In this document: positions 40,581 through 53,000 of the stretch, in pieces
Position numbering within the stretch: the stretch's first letter is position 1
Layout: every line of letters starts with the position of its first letter
From: Phragmites australis
Taxonomy: Eukaryota; Streptophyta; Magnoliopsida; Poales; Poaceae
Reading direction: 5' to 3'
NCBI RefSeq assembly: GCF_958298935.1
Contig: NC_084922.1
Span: 7,380,501 to 7,444,500 of the forward strand
DNA: 64,000 bases
Notes under the pieces: model-generated
What the model saw: only the letters and a program-made list of their open reading frames with translations
Told to the model about the DNA's origin: nothing
Databases searched by the model: none
Made by a program: the position numbers and the translations under genes

Positions 40581-40862
40581 TTATAAGAATTTTAGATCGA
40601 ATGATATCAGAACTGTCACTGTCTTCATATTTCTTCTCTTCATATTGTTTCTGTTCCAAGCCTCATGAGCCGGCACCGCCCCGTCATCTTCACTAGCCTC
40701 TAATCCATCATCTGAACCTTTTGAACCTTCAGTGTCATCTTGATCTTCCATTTCATCACGGTCACTGCCCTCGTATTCTTGTTCAGCAACTAAATCTTCC
40801 ACATATATTTCAGTCACACCACATTCACCAATGCAAGCAGACATTGTGGCACAAACCTTCAT
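40581..40862 (-). pseudogene. Possible Mutator-like transposase N-terminal fragment
   Basis: A minus-strand open stretch contains VTEIYVEDLVAEQE followed by an acidic, Ser-rich tract. This resembles the N-terminal region of plant MULE/MuDR transposases, where an EIYVE-type strand precedes an acidic linker. No MULE domain, zinc finger or long terminal inverted repeats were found nearby. The assignment is tentative. Confidence 0.3.
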
Positions 40863-40957
40863 CTAAGAGTAACTGCAACCCATCACTCAATTCCTTACCT
40901 AGAAACAATCAGTACACTTGGATTGCATCAGTGATACAGGGATGGACGATGTTCTAA

Positions 40958-41205
40958 GGTCATCTCTAACAGTTATCTTAAATTTTTATCTTTAAAAATG
41001 CTATTACAACATCCTCTATCACTATTACAGTATTCTCTATTTTTCATCTCCAACAGCTACCTCAAATTTTCATTCTCAAAAATACTATTACAGCATCTCC
41101 TATCACTATTCACAGCTCCATACTCTCTCTCTACAACACTGTAGCAACACTGTAGCACTGGTAGCACCCGAATCTGCAAATTTGGGGACTCTGTTGGAGT
41201 TAGCC
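40958..41205. mobile_element. Tourist-like MITE
   Basis: 248 bp with ends GGTCATCTCTAACAG and (inward) GGCTAACTCCAACAG, flanked by TAA at 40955-40957 and 41206-41208. Internally it holds a degenerate duplication of the CATCTCCAACAGCTA-like segment. Confidence 0.7.
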
Positions 41206-41329
41206 TAAGAGAAAGATGAATTAGGATATTTAGAATCTATTCGACTCCAAAAATTATACAAGATAAATCTATATCAAATTTTACCTAAATGTGCTCTGAA
41301 TTTATTTAGTTTGTCTACCCTACTGATCA

Positions 41330-42780
41330 AAAGAGCTTGCAACCTATCTAGAAGTTAAATTATAAGTATGCAAATACGAAAACGTAAATAAGGTACAGAG
41401 AACAAACTCGGCACAAGGATTTTTATCTCGTGGTATTGATGGCTTGAATATCACCTCTAGTCCATGTTGGACTCCACAAAGGATATGCTCCTAGTTATCA
41501 AGACTCTTTCGATCAGGCTCTTGAGCTACCAAGACACCAAGACAAAGCCCTAAGCACGATGAGCCATCAAGCCACCAAGACAAGGTCTCACAACTAACCT
41601 CTTTTTCAGTCATTTGTACGACATCTTCACTTCGGAGCTTTAGTCACAAAGATAAGGGACTCTGCGTTCACGTACAATTTTCTTACTGCCGCTCCACACC
41701 AAGTTAGAGAATCAACAAGTTACCAGCGAGTCAGGATAAAGGCCTCTGCGTTCCCGCACAATCTTCTTACCGTCGCTCCACACCAAGTTAGAGTGTCGAT
41801 AAGTTATTAGCGAGTCATCAAGACTTCAAGACGCCAGCGTACTTCTCGTTACATAGTTAGATAACTCATTAATTCACTCTTTATGTTGCAGTACCTAGCA
41901 ACACTTCTTTTTAGACCTATAAGTACTAATCAGTCTCTAATCTTATGCTTAATTGCCTTAGATAATTACTTAAAATGTTTTGATGCCTTAGATGTCTTCT
42001 CAAGTGTGTATGAGATTCCTTTGTAATCTAGCAACCTCAATTGATCAAGTGGATGGGTATTTATAGCCTCAAACCTGCTAACTAGCTATTTTCCCAACAT
42101 CTTAAAAAATTTGTTAACACTGAATGATCTAGTGACAATAATAGTACTAACATCGGATCATCCGATGAGTACAACCTCAGAAACTAGCCGTTAGAACTCC
42201 ACTCAAAACCTCTGTAAACACCAGACATTCATGTATACTTTCAACTCCATTGTCGGACCATCCAGCGTGTTGTCTTGAGTCTGACCGAGCTATTTCAGCT
42301 TCTCTGTGTAAAGTACTTTGGTGTAAACCTGTGGTGTACACAACATACATCATTGGACTATCCGGTGAGTTGTCTTGAGCTAACCGAGCCACTTAAACTA
42401 TTTCTGCACAAAATGCTCGTGTGTAAGCCTCCGATGCACACAGTTCTTCACATCGGATCATCCGTCATATGGCTTCTTCTCTTCCTTCTTTTGGAAATGC
42501 TTCCGCTACACGTTGAGTATCGGACCATCCGGTGAGGTGATCCTCACCCACTGTCAGAAATGCTCCGGTGAGTACACTTACTGAGCACCGAACCATCTGA
42601 TGCGGTTTTCTGCTTTCTCTTTACACTGTTTATTATCCGGTGTTTTGAACTTACTTAACACTGGACTATCCGATGAGGCCAACTGCATTTGAATATAAAG
42701 CTCTAGCGTGTACAAAATTGTTCAGTGACAGACCATCCGATGAGATCATTTTCTCTGAGTCTTCTATAATTCAACCAAAC
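41330..42780. repeat. Retrotransposon-like repeat rich in CGGACCATCCGGTG motifs
   Basis: Between 42.15 and 42.75 kb the phrase (A/T)CGGA(C/T)(C/T)ATCCG(G/A)TGAG recurs at least eight times at irregular spacing, each copy a partial palindrome. Similar motifs occur in the solo LTR at 46.5-48.9 kb. I suspect LTR sequence in minus orientation but could not place TG...CA ends or a target duplication. Confidence 0.4.
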
Positions 42781-44186
42781 TTTATCCTAACTTCGATGAC
42801 TTCTTTATTATTACATCCGTGAGACCTACTAAAATATATACTTAACATATATATCAGTCATATTAACTATATTATCATGAACCATCAAAATTAGTTATAA
42901 ATTTATCGTAAAAAAAAGCAACCTAAGTGTCACTCATGAGAACCACGTCGTTGTCTCACCAACGTGCAGGTTGGGCTGTTCCCAAGATTCAACAGCGGCA
43001 CACCTTTTCCTTTGCGCTACTGTTGCTCAGGGCATATCGACATGGCGCCATCGATATCTCTTTGACTAGGAAAGTTGATCACATAAAAATATCCTATGTT
43101 AACTTGTCTTCAAAATCAATCTGATAATAGCATAATTTCATCATATTCAATATATATTATGGTTCAAGTTTTTTTTGTTAAAGCTATGTTTCTAAGACCG
43201 TATCAACGTTTAATGACATAAAAATCTTCAGGGAGTTTTTGCCAAAAAATCGCTTGGATATTATATGGTTTTCTAAATAGTTCATTTACGGACTATAAGC
43301 ATTTCTTGAAGACTATTTGTTGGGCTTATTTAGTAGAAAAGCATCTATAACTATTAAACTGAAGAGAAAGAAAAAGGAAAAAGAAGTTAGCATAGTGAGA
43401 GAAAATTTTATGAGATATGATTTTACAGAAAGATTTTTTTTATATCACATATCTTCATCTTTTCTCTTAATTATATATACCAACCGTTAGATAAAAAAAA
43501 TAATATAGATTAAAATCTCGAGATCTTTCGGTAAAAAATATTATAAAATTTTATTCCATAGCTTCACGATTATGCACATGAGTAGCCCCATTTACCGCTG
43601 TGGGGATATGGGACAGCTGGTATTCGCGCGCGTGTAGCCCTCCTGTGGCTACTGGGACCAGCCACAGCAAGACTAGCAAAAGCCACATCGAGGGACTGGA
43701 CGCAGTGGCTCAGCAAGTAGTCGCCATCATGTCATCACCATAGCATCAATACGAGCTATGCAATAGCCATAGGTTCATGTTACTGTAGCTCGAACAAACC
43801 GGAACGGGCTTTCCGTCGAATCGAATGCTGCACATTCGTGAGGATTATGTAGATCAAATTAGAAAAAGGTTGACTGAGCATAGCTAGCTAGGATCCAAGT
43901 AGTGAATACTATCCACTTAGATTTGAGTTATAGACTTGATACGGTGCTCACTTTCCTTTTGAAAATAAATTTCAGTATAAATAGTTATAAAATGTTAAGA
44001 ACTTAGCATACCGAAATTCTTGTGATGGATTCTGATCACTCAGGTTTGAGCCTATGACTCGGTAGTGGTGCTCACTTTCCCTCGGAATTAAATTCTGGAT
44101 AGGAATCGTGGGCTTGTTTTTTTGTCAAAGCGTGTGCTCTTATTACTTGATGTTAGGTCTTTAATCTAAGTTTAGATGTTTGCTAA
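42781..44186. other. Intergenic, nothing recognised
   Basis: AT-rich sequence with no convincing coding frame or bounded repeat. Confidence 0.35.
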
Positions 44187-44579
44187 GGGTATATTTGGTT
44201 CTTTCAATGAGGTTTTGTAAGTTACATCGTATAAGCAGGCTAAACAGGGTTATATTTATTGAAAATAAAAGTGTTTAGTTTGCTATATCTATCTGTATAT
44301 GCTGAGTTAAGTTTCTGTTTGGTTGACTGAATATAAGGTCGTATGAGCGGATATAAGAGTTGAGATTATGATAGATTACTCGTATGAAGATATTTTTTGT
44401 GACAATGAAAAGTAGGTCTACTTGCATGAGCAGATGCAAACTGCCAGGTCAGGTTACAGAGTGAAGCTGGAATAGTGGATATGGGCAAACAAATATATTT
44501 ATTTTTGAAATTATATGCATCCACCGAGCTAAGCTGAGGATATTCGAGGAACAAAATGTGTGATTGATTGCCCGTATGG

Positions 44580-44645
<66 letters not shown>

Positions 44646-45467
44646 TATTTAGGAGAATCATGCTGAATAGAGTCATATTTGTTGAAAAGAAGAGTGTTTG
44701 ATTAGTTGTATCCGTCTGAATAGGATGAGCTAGGTTTTTATTTGACTAACCGAATTTGAGGCCGCATGAGTAGATACAAGAGTTGATATTATAATTGGTT
44801 GATCGCATGAAGATGATTTTGTGACACTAACACGTGGATCCGTCTGTATGAGCGGATGCAGGAGTCTGTATTCGTCGAGCCATGCTACGGACATACATTT
44901 GGGGTTTGTTTAATTACTCGCATGGATTTTTAAAGCCGCAACGTATATCCTGGACGAGTAGAAATAAGTTGAGCGGATACAGTGACTCTGAAAAAAGAGT
45001 ATTTATTTGTCTGTATAAGCGGATGCAATGACTCTGCACCTGCGGATGCAATGATCATGTGAAGGTATTTGGTCATCTGTATAAACAGATATAATAACCC
45101 TGCATCTGAGACTAACGAGTATAACTATTGCAGCATTATAGCAGATGTTATGTATCAATCTAGACAGGCTTCAAAGAGAAGCTCTATTCGAACGTATCCA
45201 CCAAACTAGACTCTAAGCGTATAATTGCATCCGCAGATATAGAGAAAAACAGTACATGCAGATAACTAAACGACATTCTCTACGAGAATATACGCACAAA
45301 CAGAACTAGAATACCCCTGATGTAAGTAACTAAATACACATTTATATCCATTATAACAAACTGAAACAATGCATACGGATAACAAACATACTTCTCTTAA
45401 AATTATAAACATTCACTAAACCAGGGTAATCTCGTACGGACAACCTTATCACACGCGAAACGCATCC
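44187..45467. mobile_element. Composite large MITE-like element, 1.28 kb
   Basis: TAA flanks both ends (44184-44186, 45468-45470). The termini GGGTATATTTGG and (inward) GGATGCGTTTCG are imperfect inverted repeats. Inside, two successive segments (44.21-44.58 and 44.65-44.90 kb) are diverged copies of one unit, also present at 27.5-27.9 kb. No transposase was found. A nested insertion of one copy in another would explain the structure. Confidence 0.45.
44582..44645. repeat. (AT)n(AC)n compound microsatellite
   Basis: About 48 bp of AT followed by CA units, at the junction between the two internal copies of the composite element. Confidence 0.9.
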
Positions 45468-45847
45468 TAAGACGCACCGAGGTGAGCGTGCATGCAGTGT
45501 GTACTTAAAAAATATAAAAAGTTTATGATTAAAACTCCTCTCGCATTCTCAGGTACAGGAGCCACGGGTGGTACTGCTTCTGTACCTATGCCACTGTACA
45601 TGAACCTCCAGTCCACCAGCGCACCCTGTACGTCCCCTGCAAATAAAGCAATGCATCCGTCCGTGCCGTGCGTGTACGAAACCAGCAGCGACCGACCTTG
45701 TTGCGGCCGGAGAGCATGGGCCATTTCCGGCTGCGAACCAACCCTACCCAAGTAGCTGCCGATGGAGTAATAAGTGATGGGTGGATCCGTGATGGACCAC
45801 GCCGGCCGCGGTGATCATCGCATGGGGGACCATCCGTCCGTCCGTAT

Positions 45848-46035
45848 GGGTGTGTTTGGTTCGTGACAAGATTTCGTTTTTTAAATGTCTATCGTATAAG
45901 CAAATAAAAATAAATAGACTAAGTGAAGTTATATCTATATTTGTTGAGTTAGGTTATAGAGTAAAACTAAGATAGCATATTTGTATCTATACAGTCCAAA
46001 TTATAACAATAAATATAAACAATCAAACATATTTT
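45848..46035. repeat. Short MITE-like remnant
   Basis: Starts with GGTGTGTTTGGTTCG and ends near AATCAAACATA, similar in ends and internal phrases to the 44.2-45.5 kb family. No clear target duplication. Confidence 0.35.
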
Positions 46036-46099
46036 TTTTTAAATTCTGCATGCTTGTTAGACAAAATAAGAGAGATACAAACATACCTATCCAAATAGG

Positions 46100-46520
46100 C
46101 CTATCAGGTCGGGTCGGCACGGGTCCAGCTAGGCATGGTCTGACATGCCCAGCTAAACAAACAGGCCTTGTCAGGTCGGCTCGGGTACGGTTACGACATG
46201 ACAGGTCGGTCGGGCGAGGAGGGGCGGCCGAGCGAAGCGGCAGGGGTGACCGTTCAGGCGGAGGTGGGGGCAGGGTAGCGCGACGGGGGCGGTTGGCCAG
46301 GTAGAGGCGGGGGCGGGGGTGGGGGCGGCGAGGCGAGGCGACTGACCAGTCGGTCGACGGGACAAGGGCGGCTGATGCGAGGGCCAGAGTGGCATGGCCG
46401 ATGGGGGGTGGCCAGATTGTACCGTGCCTAGGTTGTGCTCAGCACGACATGCTAGCACAGACCGGCTAGCCATGCCATGCCAGTCCAACCCGCCTACCCT
46501 CGGATCGTGCCGTGTCTGAG
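46100..46520. repeat. GC-rich foldback-like segment
   Basis: The outer parts carry CGGCACGGG/GACATGCC- and GGCATGGC/CCGTGCC-type phrases in opposite orientations around a (GGGGGCG)-rich core at 46.2-46.4 kb. This suggests a degenerate inverted-repeat DNA element. Boundaries could not be set. Confidence 0.35.
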
Positions 46521-46538
46521 CCGTATTTACAATACTAT

Positions 46539-48889
46539 TGAAAGTACATCTAGCCTTTATGTGTAGTTTTTGGTAATTAATGACAATACTATTGAAAGTA
46601 TATCTAGCCTTTATGTGTAGTTTTTGGTAATTAATGATAATACCTATAGACTAACTATGTTGTTAAAAATTGTTATTAGATTATTCTATAGGAAATGCAT
46701 AAGAAATGAAGTATGGATTCATTGAGAAATGCCGTGAGTTCAAAAAATTATATCAAAGTCATTGAGATCTTAGTGATGTTCATAAGAAAAAGTAGTTTGA
46801 AGAATGAAGATTAAGCAACTTGTAAAGCTCAAGTAACTAAAGTTATGTCATTATCAATAGAGTTTTATAGACTAACACATATGTTTTGTGCTCGAGAGTA
46901 AGTTAAGAGTTTGGATCCATAAGAAGGTATAAGTTGAATTGAAATCATATATGCCAAAAGTGAAGAATAAGGTTGGACTCCATATATGATAAAGTGAATT
47001 TATTGAAGATATCAGATACAATATGATTTTCTATGACAAAATGGTGAAGGGCAAGCAAGACTCAGCTCTCATGGACTATCCGATGGTGGAGGGCAAGCAA
47101 ATGGCTTAGAGCTGAAGGACCAACGCGATGACGAAGAGCGAGTGAAGGCTTTGCGCCAATAGACCTTGTGAGGCTATGGAAAGTTATGAGTGACTCGCAT
47201 CAATCATATGAAGAATTAAGAGGACATGAAGTAACGATTATATGAAAGTTGGCATCCCTCAAGATTTAAAAGAAAGAAGCGGTATTTGAAAGTATTTAAA
47301 GGCTCAAATTGGTTCAACCGAGTTTAACATTTGAATTTGAGTATAGCTATACCGCACTATTCAAAGGGATGCAATGTATAGCTAATTATCGTGTTTCAGT
47401 ACTCAAGAGTTTTCTAACCAATCCAAGTGAGAGTTAGCTTAAGGAGCCAGATGAGGAAAGTGTAGAAGTATTTGAATTGGATTTTAGATTGTTCCTAGTT
47501 TGATCCAATGTGTTTGAGGTTATGAATTCAGTTGGGATATATAGATCTCTGAATAAGTTTTCCATAGAGTTCAAAATCGTCGAAATCGAATTTCAGAATC
47601 AAAAGTTATCATCCTTTTCAGAGGGTCAGTTGTGCTGAACTCGGACTTTTCGGATTGACCCGGATACTCCGGGTTGCCCAGAGTCTCTAGGTTTGGCTTC
47701 GAGCCAGGTGGTCTATTAGGGCCTGAGTGTTTCACCTGGATACTCCGGGTTGACCCGAATACTCCGGGTGGTCGAAATCTCCTTACTTTACTTTGGCTAG
47801 GACTCTCGGTTATGTGTTTTAGTGACAACTCAGAGTCCCTGGTTGACCTGGATACTCCGGATCAGTAAAAAAGCTATATAACGGCTAGTTTTTTAGAGTA
47901 GGGTATAAATTCCCTCTCACCCCATTCTTTGTTGCTGCTGCTTGGCACGAAAGAAAAAACTTTTAAAGCCAAAAGAACTTTCTCTCACTCCAATCCAGTG
48001 AGTAATTTGAGAAGAAAAGTGAGTTGTGTTGTGAGATTGAAAGATTGAGTGTAAGTGTATTAAATCTCATCTTGAGCACTCAAGTTCATCAGCAAGAAGT
48101 TCATCGTTGTGTTTGTTACTCTTGGAGCTTTGAGCTCCTATGCAGCTAGGCATCGCCGGTGAGCAGCCAAGGTTGTGGTGTGCTGCGAGAAATTTGTAAA
48201 AACTTTGATTTCACCTTCGGAAGGGAAGAAATCAAGAGTGAAAGCCAAGATCAAGTGTGAGTGAACTTAGAGAGAAAAATGGTTGAGAGAGATCCAGCTC
48301 AAGTGTAATCGAGCCCCTCCACAGAGACGTAAGAACCTCTAGAGGAGATGTCTGAACTTCGAGAAACAAATCTTATGTCTCCTCCTTTGTTTCCTTGTTC
48401 TTATGTTTTTGCTCAATATTTGTGCATATTGCTCGATCTAATTATTCGTGTGAAATTGATTATAGGTACTTTGTGGATCTACTTGAAATCATCATTTAGA
48501 ACACACAACTTTATTTGGTTTGAGCTAAAACTCACGCACTTTAATTTTAGTTTCAAGTTTTTTCTGTGCTGAAAGTGGAGTATCTGAGTCAACCCAAAAA
48601 CTCTGGATTCTATACAATCTGAACCCGGAGTATCCAAATGAATAATGTTTTCAGTATTTTCTTTTGAATTTTATTGCATATCTTCTACTAGATTTGAGTA
48701 ATCTTTGTCACATTAGATTATAATCTTCACACTTATTTAAAATAATTGTGCACTAGTTGAGTCTAGCATATTTAGAATTTTCACTTGTGAAAAATCTTTT
48801 ACGTTACAAGTTTAGATAACAGTAAAAAAATAATTTTTTTTATAAAATCATCTATTCACACTAATATATACAACATCGTTATCTTTTCA
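46539..48889 (+). mobile_element. Solo LTR of a grass retrotransposon, 2.35 kb
   Basis: Starts TGAAAGTACATCTAGCC and ends in a CATCGTTATCTTTTCA-like sequence, matching the TG...CA pattern of a common grass LTR class. Flanks ACTAT and ACGGT are at best a degenerate 5-bp duplication. A promoter-like TATATAACGG and GGTATAAAT occur near 47.87-47.91 kb. The first 54 bp are tandemly duplicated (46530 and 46584). GGATACTCCGGGTTGACC-type phrases recur around 47.66-47.86 kb, with inverted versions near 48.58-48.64 kb. No internal domain follows. Confidence 0.6.
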
Positions 48890-49780
48890 ACGGTACCTCC
48901 GACCGACCCAATACACATAACCAAGTGGCCAGCACTAGCGAACGTGCCTTCAGCACGATGGTAAGGCTCGGGAGTGAGCCAAACCAGCCCGAGCTCGATG
49001 CTTGGGTAACGCACTCGTTCCGATTTATTTCGGTTATCTTCAGTTCTTTGGCGTGGTGCTACAGATAGGACTACGATGTGCTCGTCGTCTACGGAATTCT
49101 CGATGGGTTCCGGTGATCTTCAGATGGACGCTTTCTTCAAGCTGCGTGTAGGTGTAGGACTAGCATGTACGTGCGTTAGGTGTGTGTGGGGGGGTTGCGT
49201 GCGTGCGTGTGTGTGGGGTGAGTTCGCGCGTTCATGTTCAGATACTACAGCTGTATTCAGTGGTGAAGAATAAAAAAAAAAAGTAGCCAGCACTAGATAT
49301 GGAAGACAAAACACACCCGTACTGATTGCTACACCTTCGATGGTCAATGCCACTTTCGCTGCTGCTGTCGCCTTCCGTGCATGGAGGACACATGGTGGGC
49401 ACGTGACCCGGGCCGTCGCGTGATCCCTCGTCGGCCGGGCAAGCGTCGATCACCTGCGCGCAACAGCGGGATGCCGATGCGCGCGTGAAACAGGAGACGA
49501 GTGCGATAGATTCCTGCAGCAGTATTGCACGCCGCCCGCCGGTGCGTCGGCAGAGTCAGCGCGGCTGAGAGCTACACCAGTAAATGGTACGGTACAAATC
49601 ATGCTGTCAACAATGAACCATAAAAATCATGACCATCAACGCAAGAGAACCACCATGCTGTCAATGGTACACATCAAAGCACTGGGTGCTGCATCACTCT
49701 GCAAGTGGAGGGCAGAAGAATCCCCCTCTCTGACAGTGACATCAAAGATTAAACACATAGCCCGATAAAAGAGCTTCAGA
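48890..49780. other. Intergenic sequence and downstream flank of the FLOE gene
   Basis: A (TG)-rich patch lies near 49.18-49.23 kb. No gene was recognised. The part above about 49.78 kb should hold the FLOE 3' UTR. Confidence 0.4.
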
Positions 49781-50091
49781 AAACACTGTTTATTAACAGA
49801 TCACAAACCATGGTGTACGTTTTGGCATATCATTATCACATATACATAGAACGTATTCAGATAGTACTAGTATCATCCATCTATGCACCTGTAGTTGTTT
49901 TCATTCAGATAGAACAACCAAGGGCAGAGGTGAGGATGCAGACTCCGGCAGCAAACTCGATGATCGCTCCCTGCCTAAGATCTTCAGGCCATACCAATCA
50001 GAATTACAAGGTCGCGGGCAGAAACTGGTTCGCGTAACATTTTGGACACTGTGCACATACTGTGGAGCATGAAAATATTGCACAGCTAACC

Positions 50092-53000
50092 TTATCGCCC
50101 CTTCGTCAGCTTGTCAAGCACCGCATTCAGATCTACATTCTGCCCGTTCTCGGTCAACCTCCGCACTGTTGCCCTCACTTGCTCTCTTGAGAATCCCATT
50201 GTTGCAACCTTCTCCACCACATCGTCAAGTGGCACCCTATTGCCTGAAGAACCACTAGGGCTGGAGGAGTTGATTGGCACTGCTTGCGGTAGTATCTGAG
50301 CCGTGGGGAGCCTGCCACTTCCATAGCTCCCACTTGCCCCAGAGGATGGAGCAAAAGGCGAGGACGGCTTCATTCCAGCGTTGCCGCGGTGGGAAGGAGA
50401 TCCAGCGTAACCGTATGATTCAGAGAAACCACTACCACCCTGTGGACCATACCCACTGGCACCATAGGATGATGGCGGCCCAGGGTTAGTCCTGCCTGCA
50501 GGAGGTTCATACATGCTAGAGTTTTGTCCATAGTAAGGAGGAGCAGGTCCACTAGGTGGTTGCATATAGGGTGAATGAGGGCGTACGTTTGGTGGATAGT
50601 TCTGTGGAGGCGCATATGGCATGCTTTCTTCTGGCTGCTGAGGTGCAGGGGGTGCAAGTGGAGTTGGGTTCACATTTGCAGGCTGAGGTGGTTGTGAATA
50701 TTGAGGATATTGGGATGGGGATTGGTACTGCTGAGGAGGTGCTGGAGGTGCCTGTGGCTGTGGAACTGGTGGCGCATGATACTGTTGGTGCATGGTTTCA
50801 GTTGGCTGAGCAGATGGAGCGTAGTAAGGATCCCTTGGTAAAGCTGGGACTGAGGGAACTGGTGCAACAGACGGGACTGATGGTATCTGTGAATGTGGTA
50901 AATGGCTTGGAAACTGCGATGGAGGTTGGCTTTGAAGTGTTGGAGGTGGAGGCGGTGCATTTGGAGCAGAAAGGGCGGGAAGTGCTGGAGGTTGGGAAGG
51001 GGTCAAGACTTGATGCTGTGACTGAATGGCTGCTGGCGGGGTAGCCAATGGCTGCTGCTGTGAGCAAGCCTGTCCAGACCCACTACTTTCTGACGACTGG
51101 GTATCAATTTTGGGAGTCTGAAGCTTTGCAAGGTGGAGCTGTGTCTCGACAATTTCCTGCTTATCGCGTAAAATCTGTACACCTGCTTGGACCTGCATGT
51201 TATAAACAGTTGAGATGTAGCCTTTTTTCTACTATGACATTACCATATATTCATATTCATAGGACAAAGTACCCATGAGTGGTTATTACATAAAAGGTGA
51301 ATATGATTGACATCCTTGTAAAAAAAGAACCAAGAAACATAAATGAACAGGTAAAAGAAAATGACACCTACACAAGGCTGGGATGTTAATGTGCATCTAA
51401 CAAAAGGAAGCCACCTAAGCACCTTATTTATGTACCACTGGATGGGTCAGATCTAAGCCTCCAAAACAGTAAATGTACAGTTAAGTATGAAGCTGAGAGA
51501 GCGGCACTAAAACAAAAACTTCACGAAAGTTAGTATAGTAATTATCAACTTGATTCTTCAAGTATAGCATGCCAAGACTGTTGGCAAACAAGGACCAAGA
51601 ACTAGTGAGCAGCAATATGACCTACGTACAGCCAGCAATTACATGATTTAACAGAACAATTCATTGTTATTAAGTCGAACGATTAGTCGCAACTAATCAT
51701 TGATTAATAGACAAGTCGGTACCTGTGCTCGACTAGAGGGCCTCGACTCGACTTGGAGGGCTAGTCGAGCGACCGGTCGACTGGGCGGCGACTTGCGGCG
51801 ACTGGGTGCTCGACTGGAGATCGATTGGGCTATCCTTGACCCAATTTTTCAGTCCACCAGTCCAATTCAGAAATTATAACCCTACGCAGCCGCAGCTCCT
51901 TCACAGCTGCAACCCGCCATCTCCTTCAGAGCCATAGCTCTGCCAGCCCCTTCCTGTAGCCACCGCCCCTTCCATTCTCAGGTTCTCAACTTCCCATCTC
52001 TCTCACTCCCTCACCCCCTCATGGCCTCACCCCCTCTGTTCCCATTTGCTCTGTGGCTCTGTCTCTGACTCTGTTCTCATCCTGCCTCACCCCCTGTGCT
52101 ATTCACAGCAGCAGCTAGAGCTACCATGGTACAACTAGAAGAAGCTCAAGGCTCTCAGAGTGGCAATGAGGCGGCATATGATCCAAAGAAGGACCCGAAA
52201 CGGAAGGCCAAGTCAAAAGACCCAGGATGGAAATACGGGTTTTGGCCTGACATTAATCGAAAGAATGTTGTGCAATGCATGCTCTGTGACAAGCAAGTGC
52301 ATGCTGGGATAGGGAGATTGAAGCGTCATCTTGCAGGGGGCTTCACAGATGTTGAGAAATGTGCCAAGACAACCACAGCTATCATGAGGGAGAGGAATGC
52401 CTACTTAAGTAGTACTGCAAGGCGCAAAGTTGTTGAGGTTGATTCCGAGGATGAAGCTGAAGTTGGACAAGGTGCTGCTGATGACAATGAGGTCATTGAG
52501 GTGGAAGAAGAAGAGGTTGAACAGGGTGTAGCAAAAAAAAGAAGGCGTGCTATCTTCAAAGTGTTAGCACCACCCAGAAAGTTTCTAAGTCAGTTGCTTC
52601 TATGCTTAGTAAGTCTCCTGAAGAGGTGATTGAGGACAAGCATGCCAAGGGTTCTGCTCAAACTACCATTGATCATTGCATAAAAAAGAGCAAGGAAGAC
52701 AAGGCAAGGGTTGACGATCATGTGGCTGATTTTTGGTATGAGGCTGGGTTGCCATTCAATGCTATCAATAGAAGTTGGGAGATTTTGTTGGAGTCTGTAG
52801 GGCAATATGGTCCTGGTTACATATCCCCTTCTTATCATGACATCCGGGAGCCACTACTTGAGAGGGTAAAGAAGAAGACCGATGAATTGAGGGATAAGCA
52901 TGAGTTGGCTTGGCAAGAATATGGTTGCACACTCATGTCAGATGGATGGACTGATAAAAGGAGTCACCACTTGGTGAACTTCCTTGTCAATAGTCCAGCA

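Noticed and set aside
50556..51044. 162-codon plus-strand frame
   Set aside because: Antisense to the FLOE prion-like exon; no domain.
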